NCBI GenBank assembly: GCA_964650735.1 | Contig: CAZYUT010000006.1 | Coordinates: 1 to 36,856, forward strand | DNA length: 36,856 nt | Reading direction: 5' to 3' | From: Dichotomicrobium sp964650735 | GTDB lineage: Bacteria; Pseudomonadota; Alphaproteobacteria; Rhizobiales; Rhodomicrobiaceae | Shown here: in pieces, positions 16,846 to 24,756 of the stretch | How positions within the stretch are numbered: position 1 is the first letter of the stretch | How the letters are laid out: the number at the start of each line of letters is the position of its first letter | Notes under the pieces: model-generated | The model's database searches: none | What the model saw: only the letters and a program-made list of their open reading frames with translations | What the model was told of the DNA's origin: nothing | Made by a program: the position numbers and the translations under genes

Positions 16846-17562
16846 TCAGGCGGCCTTGTCGCGCAGGCGTTGCTCGGCGGCCTCTCGCGCCTCCGGCGTG
16901 CCGATGTGCATCCATTCGCCCTTGAGCCTCACCCCGAACACCCGGCCGCACGCGATGGCGCGGTCCCACAGCGGGTTGAGCGAGAACGCGCCCTCCGGGC
17001 TGCCGTCAAACAGGCGTGGATGCGCGATGGACACGCCCGCGAACACGTAAGGCGTGGTCTCGTCCGGCGCGCGGCGCGTCAGCCGCCCATCCTCGCCCAG
17101 CGCGAAATCGCCCCGGCCAGCGTAGCCCAGGCTGCCCTGCGCACTAGCCAGCAGCAGCAGCGCATCCATGCGCTCCGGCGCCCACATCTTTGCCAGACGC
17201 GCGAGATTCGGTTCGCCCTCCTCAATCCAGACCGAGTCGGAATTGTGAATGAAGAAGCCATCGCCGCCCAGCCGGTCCAGCGCCTTTTTCACGCCGCCAC
17301 CGGTGTCTAGCAGCGCGCTGCGCTCATCCGCGATCGCGATCTCAGGCGGCCCTGCGCGCTCGCGCAGATGCGCCTCCAGCACATCAGGGAGATAATGCAC
17401 ATTCACCACCGCCTGCCGCACCCCGGCCTCCCCCAGCCGGTCGAGCACATGATCGATCAGCGGCCGCCCGGCAAGGCGCACCATCGGCTTCGGCATTGTC
17501 TCGGTCAGCGGGCGCATCCGCTTGCCGTAACCTGCTGCCAGCACCATCGCCGTGTCGATCAT
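16846..17562 (-). CDS. murU: N-acetylmuramate 1-phosphate uridylyltransferase MurU-like nucleotidyltransferase
   Basis: The 238-residue product is a sugar-phosphate nucleotidyltransferase with the signature AMVLAAGYGKRMRPLT at the N-terminus, the PKPM lysine, the LDTGGGVKKAL segment and a HNSDSVW metal-binding site. In the peptidoglycan recycling route known from Pseudomonas, MurU makes UDP-MurNAc from MurNAc 1-phosphate delivered by AmgK. The gene just upstream encodes an AmgK-like domain and ends only 12 bp before this start, so the pathway assignment is strong; such genes are often annotated only as mannose-1-phosphate guanylyltransferase-like. The start may be ATG at 17562 or the GTG one codon earlier (17565). 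Confidence 0.85.
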   Translation of the reverse strand: MIDTAMVLAAGYGKRMRPLTETMPKPMVRLAGRPLIDHVLDRLGEAGVRQAVVNVHYLPDVLEAHLRERAGPPEIAIADERSALLDTGGGVKKALDRLGGDGFFIHNSDSVWIEEGEPNLARLAKMWAPERMDALLLLASAQGSLGYAGRGDFALGEDGRLTRRAPDETTPYVFAGVSIAHPRLFDGSPEGAFSLNPLWDRAIACGRVFGVRLKGEWMHIGTPEAREAAEQRLRDKAA

Positions 17563-17574
17563 CACCGCCCCATC

Positions 17575-19167
17575 TCAATGCCCCGCGCTGGCAGACACGA
17601 TCACCTGCGCATCTGTTCGCCCCGGAATATGCCGCGCATACCACGCGCGCAAGGGCGCAAGCGCTGGATGCTGCAAGTCACGCTCAAGATAGGCCCGCAC
17701 GCGGCCCAGATGCTCAAGGTAGGCCTGCTTGCCATCGCGCAGCGCCAGCCGGGTAAAAATACCGAGGATCTTTGTGTTGCGCTGCGCGCCCAAAAGCGCA
17801 TAAGCGCGCGCGAAGGCGTCAGCGTCAAAATCGCCATCACGCTCAGCCTGCGTGCAGTAATGCGCAAACAGCGCCGCCTCGACATCCGGCGGAACGGTCA
17901 ACCGCGCATCCTGCAGCAGCGACACAAGATCATAGGCCGGGTGGCCGATCACCGCGTCCTGAAAGTCGATGACGCCGAGCGGCCCGCGCGGATCACCCGG
18001 CATCAGCGCCAGCAAATTGGGGGAGTGAAAGTCCCGCAGCACCAGCCCCGTTTCCTGACCGTCCAGCCAGTCGAACTGCGCCTCCCACAGTGCGGCGAAC
18101 TCACCACGCGCGGCCTGATCCACATTCGCATCGCTCATGAAAGGCAAGAACCAGTCGAGCAACAGCGCCGTCTCCGCGTGGAGCGCGCGCTTGTCGTAAT
18201 CCGGCAGCGTATGGACGCGATCACCCTCCACCGGCAGCTCGCGCGGGATCGACGTCCGCCTCAGGCGCAGCAGCAGATCGACCGCGGGGCGATAGAGCGT
18301 GGCAACCTCGCCGCTGCGCTCAACAAGCTTGCCAAGCACGAAGTCGCCGAAATCCTCGATCAGCAGGAAACCGCGCTTGGTATCCTGCGCAAAGATCTCG
18401 GGCGCAGGCAGCCCGGCTGCGCGCAACGCGCCCGCGACCGCGATGAATGGGCCAACATCCTCGGCGAGGTGCGCAATCCGGCTGTAGGGCAGACCGTCCG
18501 CGAGCGGCGGGCCGTCGGGCTGACGTTCCCAGTCCATCAGCACCGCGCGCTTGTCGCCGAGCCGCAGACGCACATAAGAGCGCACCGACGCATCGCCTGC
18601 GAGAAAGCTCGCGGAGGCCCCGCTCCAACCCGCGCTGTTGAGAAAATCGGTTGCCGCGCGGAACCGCTCAAGCCGCGGAGCCCAGCCGCCGGAGCCGGTG
18701 ATCGTCACATCGCGCTTGTCGGCTTCCGCGCTTTCGGCGAGCGCCACGTCCAGGCGGTCTGCCGGCAGAGCCGCGCCCAGCCGTTCCGGCCATTCAACCA
18801 GCACCATCCCCTCTTCGCGCGCCTCGTCAAAGCCGAGTTCGCCCAACTCCTCCGGGCTTTCCAGCCGGTAGAGGTCGAAATGGTGGATTTCACCGCGCGC
18901 GCTCTCGTAGCTCTGCACCAGCGAGAATGTCGGGCTCGCCACCTCGACATCCTCGCCCGCGATCGCACCGATCAGAAAGCGCGCGAAGGTCGTCTTGCCT
19001 GCGCCGAGGTCGCCGGACAGCGCAATCATATCGCCCTTGCGCAGATAGGGCGCGAGCACGCGCGCCAGCCCGTCGAGCATCGCCAGCGAGAGGCCCGGCA
19101 AGCGGATTTGCGCTATCCCACCCGGCGTCTCCGGCTGCACCTGAAAACCTGCTTTCCCTATCGTCAT
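17575..19167 (-). CDS. tsaE: Fusion of TsaE (tRNA t6A ATPase) and AmgK-like sugar kinase
   Basis: One 530-residue frame holds two enzymes. Residues about 28-165 are TsaE, with P-loop SGDLGAGKTT (51-60), ASPTFSLVQ and VEWPERLG; TsaE is the ATPase that resets the TsaB-TsaD complex making threonylcarbamoyl-A37 on tRNA. Residues about 172-530 are an aminoglycoside-phosphotransferase-fold kinase, with RDFHSPNLL (378-386; Asp379 and Asn384) and IDFQDAVIGHPAYDL (400-414). They match AmgK, which phosphorylates the anomeric hydroxyl of N-acetylmuramate or N-acetylglucosamine. MurU, the next enzyme of that route, follows directly. I recall the fusion from other Hyphomicrobiales, so it is unlikely to be an assembly artefact. 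The ATG at 19167 has no clear ribosome binding site. Confidence 0.9.
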   Translation of the reverse strand: MTIGKAGFQVQPETPGGIAQIRLPGLSLAMLDGLARVLAPYLRKGDMIALSGDLGAGKTTFARFLIGAIAGEDVEVASPTFSLVQSYESARGEIHHFDLYRLESPEELGELGFDEAREEGMVLVEWPERLGAALPADRLDVALAESAEADKRDVTITGSGGWAPRLERFRAATDFLNSAGWSGASASFLAGDASVRSYVRLRLGDKRAVLMDWERQPDGPPLADGLPYSRIAHLAEDVGPFIAVAGALRAAGLPAPEIFAQDTKRGFLLIEDFGDFVLGKLVERSGEVATLYRPAVDLLLRLRRTSIPRELPVEGDRVHTLPDYDKRALHAETALLLDWFLPFMSDANVDQAARGEFAALWEAQFDWLDGQETGLVLRDFHSPNLLALMPGDPRGPLGVIDFQDAVIGHPAYDLVSLLQDARLTVPPDVEAALFAHYCTQAERDGDFDADAFARAYALLGAQRNTKILGIFTRLALRDGKQAYLEHLGRVRAYLERDLQHPALAPLRAWYARHIPGRTDAQVIVSASAGH

Positions 19168-19236
19168 ATTTCGGGACGATGGATCGCGACTGCGCCGACA
19201 CTTTGACCGCCGCGGCGCAGGCCACAGCTTTTCGAT

Positions 19237-21756
19237 CTAGTGCGCCTGCTGAAGCCGGCCTTCCGCCTCGGGCGCGTCGGGCTGTTTCACTTGACCGTCC
19301 TCTGGCAGCAGCACCGTAACGGTTGTCCCGGCGCCCTGGGCGGAGCGCAAATCGATCTGCCCATTGTGCAACTCAACAAGGCTTTTCACCAGCGACAGGC
19401 CAAGTCCCGCACCGCGGTGCTGCGAGCCTTGCGGGCGGGTCTCGAAGCGCTGGAACACGCTGTCCTGATAGTCCTCCGGGATGCCGCAGCCGGTATCCTG
19501 CACCGAAAAGGCGATCATGTCGCCCTTGCGGTAAGCGCTCAGCCCGATGGTGCGGCCCGCCTCGGAAAAACCGATGGCATTCGAGAGCAGATTGTAGAGG
19601 ATCTGCGTCACGCGTTTTTCGTCGGCCACCAGCATGTCGACGTCCGGCGCGATATCGACATCGAGTTCGATGTTCTCGTTCGCCAGCCGCTCGCGCACAC
19701 CGAGTTCGGCAGAGCGGATGATCTCGCGCACATCGGCCTCGCGCTTCTTCAGCTCGAGCGCGCCGGCGTCGATGGTTGCCAGATCGAGGAGGTCGTTGAT
19801 GATGGCCAGCAGCGCCTCGCTCGATGTACGGATGTCGGCCAGATATTCGCGCTGGCGCGGGTTCAGATCGCCCACATGCGGCTGGCCGAGAAGTTCGCTG
19901 AAGCCAATGATGTTCGTCAGGGGCGTGCGCAGCTCATAGGACACATGCGAGATGAAGGTGTTCTTGAGCCGGTCGGAGGCCTCCAGCGCCTCATTCCGCT
20001 CGATAAGCGCGCGCTCGACCCGCTTGCTGTCGGTGATGTCGACATAGGTCATCATCGTCGCGCCGTCAGGCAGCGGCACGCCGGCGTAGGCCAGCACCTT
20101 GCCGTCCTCCAGCGTCATCTGCCCGTCGAAAGCCGAACGCGAGTCCTGCACATCCACAACAGCGTCGCGGGTTCGCTCCCAAGGCTCGGAATCATTGATC
20201 TGGCCAGCACAGGCCGACATGAGATCATCGACATGCGGCGCGCCGTCCAGAAACGCCGCATCTAACCCCCAGATCTCGCTGAAGGCGGGATTGAACAGGC
20301 GCAGCCGTCCGTCCGAAGCGAACACGGCCACACCCTCGCGCAAATGATCCAGCGTTTCGCGCTGCACCCGGATCAGGGCGTTGTAGCGGCTTTCCAGCGC
20401 CAGCTTTTCGGTCACATCGTCATAGAGGAAGGTGACGCCGCCGTCCGGCCGCTGGTCCGCCGCCACGCGGACCGCCCTTCCGTCCGGCAGGTGCCACCAA
20501 TCCTCCTGCAGAGCATCCGAGCCGGCGCTGTCGAAAGCCGCCATCTGCCGGGCGCGCCAGCCGCGATAGTCAACCTGCTCAGGCAGCAGACGATCCGCGC
20601 GCAGCCGGTCCATCACCTCGCCGTAGGTCGGGCGTTGATCGAGCCAGTTGGCCGGCAGCTGCCAGAGCGCGGCGAAGGCTTCGTTATGGAAGTTCAGCCG
20701 CCGGTCCGTGCCGAAGATCGCCACGCCCGTCGCCACCCGGTCGAGGGTGCGGGCGTGGGCTGCCATCTGCCGGTCAAGCTCGCCGCGCGCGCTCTCCAGG
20801 GGCGCAACGTCGATCGCAACGCCGCCGCTTGCCTCGCCGACCGGCAGCGCAACGGTGTCATAGCTGCGCCGCTCGCCGCCCACGATGGTTTGCAACCGCT
20901 CGCGGAAGGTCTTGCCGCCCTCCAGGGCCTTGTCGATGCGCTGACGCTGGCGCGACTCCAGAAGCTCGACCTGACCCTCGATCACATCGCGGGCGCTCGC
21001 CTCGTCCACCGCAGACACGTAAGCCTGGTTGACCCAGGTCAGGCGATCGTCGCGATCGCGCAGCCAGGCCGGAATGGGCAGCGCCTGCACGAGCGATCGG
21101 AAGGCGGAGAGATCATTCTCGGCCTCCTTCAAACGGTTTGCCAGCCGCGCCCGTTCCTCGCCGTGGTCACTCAAGGCGCGCAGGCGCAGGACCAGATAGG
21201 GTCCCGAAGGACGGCCATCGGCCTCGATGTTCGCTCCTGTGCCGGTGGTCAGGACCAAGTTGAACGCCGCGCCGGTTTCCTTGAGCCGCGCAAAACCTTG
21301 CTCCAGCGCCAGCGCGCTTTCGCGTTCCAGCCAGGCGGCGAACCGGCTGAGACGGCGCATCTCCATCGGCACGCCCAGCTCAGGGTCCAGGGCGTAGGTT
21401 GCCAGCCGCGGCTGCTCCGCCTCGTGCGACCACAGAAGCACCGCCTGCCGCTCGCTGTTCAGCAGCGCATGAGCCGCGCCGAGTTCGGCCGTGAGGCGCG
21501 TGATTTTCGCAGACGCATCGTCCTGCATCCGCCAGCACTGACGCAACGCGATGCCAAGCCCGATGACCGCGACCGCCAGGCCGGCTGCGGCCGCAGCGGC
21601 GGTCGCCGCCATCCAGGGCCCAGCCGCGGGCGACGACACACTGAAAAACTCGAATGCCGCAACCGGCGCCGGCAGGATAGCCGTCGCGGCCGACATCGCG
21701 GCCCCGCTGCTTAAGAGCCTGACAGCATTGCCGGAAATTGACCTGATGAGTTTCAT
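19237..21756 (-). CDS. divL: Membrane-anchored multi-PAS sensor histidine kinase, DivL-like
   Basis: The 839-residue protein has an N-terminal hydrophobic segment (21-35), a membrane helix (about 49-72), a coiled stretch and four PAS-like regions (about 105-200, 218-322, 335-453 and 465-578). A histidine kinase core follows: FISHVSYELRTPLTN with His604, NLLSNA (722-727), DTGCGIP (754-760) and GAGLGLSL (782-789). The VSYELRTPLT box, the PAS number and the place beside tsaE and near ahcY match DivL, the pseudokinase that passes DivK status to CckA and so to CtrA. Caulobacter DivL has Tyr in place of His; here His is present, as in many relatives. No response regulator gene is adjacent. The name rests on recalled synteny and motif and is less sure than the domain call. 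Confidence 0.72.
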   Translation of the reverse strand: MKLIRSISGNAVRLLSSGAAMSAATAILPAPVAAFEFFSVSSPAAGPWMAATAAAAAAGLAVAVIGLGIALRQCWRMQDDASAKITRLTAELGAAHALLNSERQAVLLWSHEAEQPRLATYALDPELGVPMEMRRLSRFAAWLERESALALEQGFARLKETGAAFNLVLTTGTGANIEADGRPSGPYLVLRLRALSDHGEERARLANRLKEAENDLSAFRSLVQALPIPAWLRDRDDRLTWVNQAYVSAVDEASARDVIEGQVELLESRQRQRIDKALEGGKTFRERLQTIVGGERRSYDTVALPVGEASGGVAIDVAPLESARGELDRQMAAHARTLDRVATGVAIFGTDRRLNFHNEAFAALWQLPANWLDQRPTYGEVMDRLRADRLLPEQVDYRGWRARQMAAFDSAGSDALQEDWWHLPDGRAVRVAADQRPDGGVTFLYDDVTEKLALESRYNALIRVQRETLDHLREGVAVFASDGRLRLFNPAFSEIWGLDAAFLDGAPHVDDLMSACAGQINDSEPWERTRDAVVDVQDSRSAFDGQMTLEDGKVLAYAGVPLPDGATMMTYVDITDSKRVERALIERNEALEASDRLKNTFISHVSYELRTPLTNIIGFSELLGQPHVGDLNPRQREYLADIRTSSEALLAIINDLLDLATIDAGALELKKREADVREIIRSAELGVRERLANENIELDVDIAPDVDMLVADEKRVTQILYNLLSNAIGFSEAGRTIGLSAYRKGDMIAFSVQDTGCGIPEDYQDSVFQRFETRPQGSQHRGAGLGLSLVKSLVELHNGQIDLRSAQGAGTTVTVLLPEDGQVKQPDAPEAEGRLQQAH

Positions 21757-21966
21757 GTTGCGTCGCTGCTCGCCGTGATCGCGGAGCCGGCTGCTGCCAG
21801 GAGGCGCAAGACGCCCATCGCCCCGGCCATTCCGCGCATCGAATCATCGGCAGTGTAGCGCCTGTAAAAGCCACAGCCCAACGTGAGGTTGTATCTTCCA
21901 CGACTGACGCATGTTTTCAACGCTTGTCTATGAAATGTTTGCTGCGTTTGCATCTCGCCAATTCCG

Positions 21967-21995
21967 ATGACAACGCGGCACGCATTGGCTATAGC
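21967..21995 (+). promoter_or_regulatory. Candidate sigma-70-type promoter for the bactofilin gene
   Basis: The 320-bp region 21757-22076 between the divergent kinase and bactofilin genes contains no gene. Within it, ATGACA (21967-21972) and TATAGC (21990-21995) stand 17 bp apart, five of six and four of six matches to the -35 and -10 consensus. Transcription would start near 22002, about 75 bases before the GTG. A TTGAAA on the other strand near 21920 might belong to the kinase promoter, but I find no convincing -10 with it. Confidence 0.4.
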
Positions 21996-22076
21996 TGGCG
22001 CTCACGCGGCCGCCGTCCGCGGCCCGAGCCAGAAAGTCACCGCGTAATCGGCGCACAAAGTCCGGGGGACAATAAC

Positions 22077-22724
22077 GTGAGCAAGAGCCGCCAAGCCGTC
22101 ATTCAGCAAGATACCGTCATCAAGGGCGTGATTTCCAACTGCGATTACATTGAAGTCTACGGCTATGTGGAGGGCGACCTTCAGGCCTCAAGAGTGCTGG
22201 TGCGCGAAGGCGGCAAGGTCTTCGGCACGCTGCGCGCAGGCGACGCCGAAATCCAGGGCGTTCTTCAGGGCGATATCCATGTGAACAGGCTCATCAAGAT
22301 CGGCAGCACCGGCAATGTGAATGGCGATGTCCAATATGGGCAGATCGCGATGGATCTTGGCGGCGAACTGAGCGCGAAGCTGCGCAACGTCCCACCGGAA
22401 ATCATGGGCGACCTGGAGCTGCACGTTCAGAAAGGCCGTGCGGTCCGGATAACCCTCATCGATCTCCACGCGGTTGACCCGGACGACAATGCCAAGGATT
22501 TGACATTCGCGGTCAGCAACGCGCATGGCGGGTTCATTGCCCACGCCAAGGCGCCGAACACGCCGATCACCAACTTCACGCAAGCGGATCTGGAAGCCGG
22601 CTCAGTCGCATTCGTTCACGACGGCGCGTCGATGGGCAAGGCCGGTTTCGACGTTCAGGTGCGCGACGCCAAGGGCGCAAGCTCCGGCGCGCCCAAGTCG
22701 GTGAATGTTGTCGTGCAGGGCTGA
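22077..22724 (+). CDS. Bactofilin fused to a C-terminal cadherin-like CSPG repeat
   Basis: Residues about 10-105 are a bactofilin domain, the beta-helical polymer-forming cytoskeletal fold, with its glycine-spaced turns (VIKGVIS, GYVEGDLQA, VFGTLRAGDAEIQGVLQGDI, GNVNGDVQYG). Residues about 115-214 match a CSPG/cadherin-3 type repeat: DPDDNAKDLTFAVSNAHGGF, then NFTQADLEAGSVAFVHDG, then FDVQVRD. These repeats normally occur in large secreted or surface proteins. No signal peptide or membrane helix is visible, so the protein is probably cytoplasmic or peripheral. The GTG at 22077 has GGGGGA eight bases upstream and begins at the usual bactofilin N-terminus; the frame stays open to 21924. It is divergent from the DivL-like kinase. 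Bactofilins scaffold local cell-wall growth; what the added module binds is unknown. Confidence 0.85.
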   Translation: MSKSRQAVIQQDTVIKGVISNCDYIEVYGYVEGDLQASRVLVREGGKVFGTLRAGDAEIQGVLQGDIHVNRLIKIGSTGNVNGDVQYGQIAMDLGGELSAKLRNVPPEIMGDLELHVQKGRAVRITLIDLHAVDPDDNAKDLTFAVSNAHGGFIAHAKAPNTPITNFTQADLEAGSVAFVHDGASMGKAGFDVQVRDAKGASSGAPKSVNVVVQG

Positions 22725-22743
22725 ACGCAGGCATGAGAGCGAC

Positions 22744-22773
22744 CGGGCGGCAGCTTCGTCCGGCCGCCGCCCG
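22744..22773. terminator. GC-rich hairpin between convergent bactofilin and ahcY genes
   Basis: Arms CGGGCGGC (22744-22751) and GCCGCCCG (22766-22773) can pair, in the 55-bp gap between two convergent genes. Neither strand has a U-tract, so it is at best a weak or factor-assisted bidirectional terminator. Confidence 0.35.
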
Positions 22774-22779
22774 CCGTCC

Positions 22780-24168
22780 TCAATACCGGTACGCGTCGGG
22801 TTTGTACGGGCCCTCGGGCGTCACGCCGATGTAGTCGGCCTGCTCAGGCGACAGTTCGGTCAGCTTCACGCCCATCTTCTCCAGGTGCAGCCGGGCCACC
22901 TTCTCGTCGAGATTTTTCGGCAGCACATAGACCCTGTTGTCGTATTCGTCGCCCTTGGTCCAAAGCTCGATCTGCGCCAGCACCTGGTTGGTGAAGCTGG
23001 CCGACATCACGAAGCTTGGATGCCCGGTGGCGTTACCGAGGTTCAGTAGCCGCCCTTCCGAGAGCAGGATCATCCGCTTGCCGCTGGGGAACTCGATCAT
23101 GTCCACCTGCGGCTTGATGTTCGTCCATTTGTGGTTCTTGAGCGCGGCCACCTGGATCTCGTTGTCGAAGTGACCGATGTTGCCGACGATCGCCATGTCC
23201 TTCATCTCGCGCATGTGGTCGATGCGGATAACGTCCTTGTTGCCGGTCGCGGTAATGAAGATGTCGGCTTCCGGCGCAGCATCCTCCAGCGTCGTCACTT
23301 CGAAGCCATCCATGCTGGCCTGAAGCGCGCAGATGGGGTCAACTTCCGTCACCTTCACGCGCGCGCCCGCGCCGCGCAGGCTTTGCGCCGAACCCTTGCC
23401 GACATCGCCGTAGCCGCAAACGACGGCAACTTTCCCGGCCATCATCGTGTCGGTGGCGCGGCGGATGCCGTCGACAAGGCTCTCCTTGCAGCCGTACTTG
23501 TTGTCGAACTTCGACTTGGTGACGCTGTCATTCACGTTGATCGCCGGGAACGGCAGCAGCCCCTGCTCGACGAACTTGTGCAGGCGGTGGACGCCGGTGG
23601 TCGTCTCCTCGCTGACACCGACGAGCTTGTCGCGCTGGCGAGTGAACCAGCCCGGCGTCTCACTCATGCGCTTTCTGATCTGCGCAAACAGCGCCTCTTC
23701 CTCTTCAGATTCCGGGTGGGCGATCAAATTGGTTTCACCGGCCTCAACGCGCGCGCCCATGATGATGTAAAGCGTTGCGTCGCCGCCATCATCCAGGATC
23801 AGGTTTGCGCCGTCGTCGAAATGGAAAATCTGGTCGGCGTATTCCCAATATTCTTCAAGGCTCTCGCCCTTGACGGCGAAAACCGGATTGCCCTTTGCCG
23901 CGATCGCCGCTGCGGCGTGGTCCTGGGTGGAGAAGATGTTGCATGATGCCCAGCGCACCTGCGCGCCCAGCGCGGTCAGCGTCTCGATCAGGACAGCGGT
24001 CTGGATCGTCATATGGAGTGAACCGGCAATCCGCGCGCCCTTGAGCGGCTGCGACGCGCCGAACTCCTCGCGCAGCGCCATCAGACCGGGCATCTCGGTC
24101 TCGGCAATGTCGATTTCCTTGCGGCCATACTCGGCCAGCGAAATATCCTTGATGGCGTAATCTTGCAT
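22780..24168 (-). CDS. ahcY: Adenosylhomocysteinase (S-adenosylhomocysteine hydrolase)
   Basis: The 462-residue enzyme splits S-adenosylhomocysteine into adenosine and homocysteine, clearing the inhibitor left by methyltransferases. Landmarks are the substrate-binding TIQTAVLIETL segment, CNIFSTQDHAAAA, NVNDSVTKSKFDNKYG with the lysine near bound NAD, the Rossmann motif VCGYGDVGKGSA and the C-terminal KPDAYRY, which closes the neighbouring active site in the tetramer. It has the insertion typical of bacterial and plant forms, and the length is normal. The ATG at 24168 gives the standard MQDYAIKDI start; an ATG at 24195 would add nine residues. A hairpin and an AT-rich inverted repeat lie upstream, so it probably has its own promoter despite following ptsH. 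Confidence 0.97.
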   Translation of the reverse strand: MQDYAIKDISLAEYGRKEIDIAETEMPGLMALREEFGASQPLKGARIAGSLHMTIQTAVLIETLTALGAQVRWASCNIFSTQDHAAAAIAAKGNPVFAVKGESLEEYWEYADQIFHFDDGANLILDDGGDATLYIIMGARVEAGETNLIAHPESEEEEALFAQIRKRMSETPGWFTRQRDKLVGVSEETTTGVHRLHKFVEQGLLPFPAINVNDSVTKSKFDNKYGCKESLVDGIRRATDTMMAGKVAVVCGYGDVGKGSAQSLRGAGARVKVTEVDPICALQASMDGFEVTTLEDAAPEADIFITATGNKDVIRIDHMREMKDMAIVGNIGHFDNEIQVAALKNHKWTNIKPQVDMIEFPSGKRMILLSEGRLLNLGNATGHPSFVMSASFTNQVLAQIELWTKGDEYDNRVYVLPKNLDEKVARLHLEKMGVKLTELSPEQADYIGVTPEGPYKPDAYRY

Positions 24169-24267
24169 ATTGACCCGTTTTTGTTCGCGTTTCATGGCCG
24201 CGCGGGCGCATCCCGGCGGCGCGACGTGGCTTTTGATATACCCGCCAGGCAGGCCACGCGCAATAAA

Positions 24268-24289
24268 GACATAAAGATGAGTTTATATC
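24268..24289 (-). promoter_or_regulatory. Candidate operator upstream of ahcY
   Basis: GACATAAA (24268-24275) and TTTATATC (24282-24289) form an inverted repeat with one mismatch and a 6-bp spacer, centred about 110 bp before the ahcY ATG. A further ATAAAGA copy starts at 24263, giving a direct repeat of ATAAAGA. The site stands out as AT-rich in a GC-rich region. Similar ATAAAGA-containing palindromes are, from memory, the sites of the ArsR-type methionine-cycle repressor SahR in alphaproteobacteria. That identity is inference. Confidence 0.45.
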
Positions 24290-24339
24290 ATAAGGGCCGA
24301 ACTGACCGGCGGCCGGCCCGAAAAGCGCTTGGCCCAGCC

Positions 24340-24675
24340 CTATGACGGGCCGCTTTCGCCCTCGTCTTCCTCATGGAAACCGGCCTCGACCAACCCGATC
24401 AGCGCCTCAAGCGCCTCCTCGGCCTCCGGGCCTTTCGTCTCGATCAGAATGGTGGAGCCTTGCGCCGCGCCAAAGGTCAGTAGCGCCATGATCGAACTGC
24501 CGTTGACGCTGACGCCATCCTTGGTGACAGTCACCTCGGCGTCATACTTCTCCGCCACATGCACGAACTTGGCCGTCGCGCGCGCGTGCAGCCCGCGCTT
24601 GTTGCGGATCTGTACCTCGGCCAAGCAGTGGTAGACGCCGTCGCCGGCTGGTTCGGTATCAGTCGAATCCGACAT
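24340..24675 (-). CDS. ptsH: Phosphocarrier protein HPr of the regulatory PTS
   Basis: The 111-residue HPr carries the phosphorylated histidine His30 in KRGLHARATAKFV. It also keeps the serine site, Ser61 in GSSIMALLTFGA, used by HPr kinase in organisms that have it. It passes phosphate from EI to EIIA proteins. It has about 14 extra residues at the N-terminus and an acidic tail compared with an 85-90 residue HPr. In alphaproteobacteria without sugar permeases this branch is regulatory (PTS-Ntr) rather than a transporter. The mannose-type EIIA gene lies 81 bp upstream and ahcY follows, the usual order in Hyphomicrobiales. No hprK gene is found next to them here. Confidence 0.95.
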   Translation of the reverse strand: MSDSTDTEPAGDGVYHCLAEVQIRNKRGLHARATAKFVHVAEKYDAEVTVTKDGVSVNGSSIMALLTFGAAQGSTILIETKGPEAEEALEALIGLVEAGFHEEDEGESGPS

Positions 24676-24756
24676 GCGTTTCGCTGCTCAAGTCTTCTGG
24701 CGCGGGTGCGGTGCGCGGCCCCGCGTCAATCGTACGCCCATGTGCGCGACCCGTCG

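Noticed and set aside
13847..16969. Longer AddB reading frame starting at 16969.
   Set aside because: The extra 43 residues are an out-of-frame reading of murU; the ATG at 16840 is just after the murU stop and has a ribosome binding site.
17368..19206. A 612-codon open frame antisense to tsaE-amgK and murU.
   Set aside because: It spans two real genes on the other strand and shows no domain or start signal.
20344..21714. A 456-codon open frame antisense to the DivL-like kinase.
   Set aside because: Shadow frame; the opposite strand encodes intact PAS regions within this interval.
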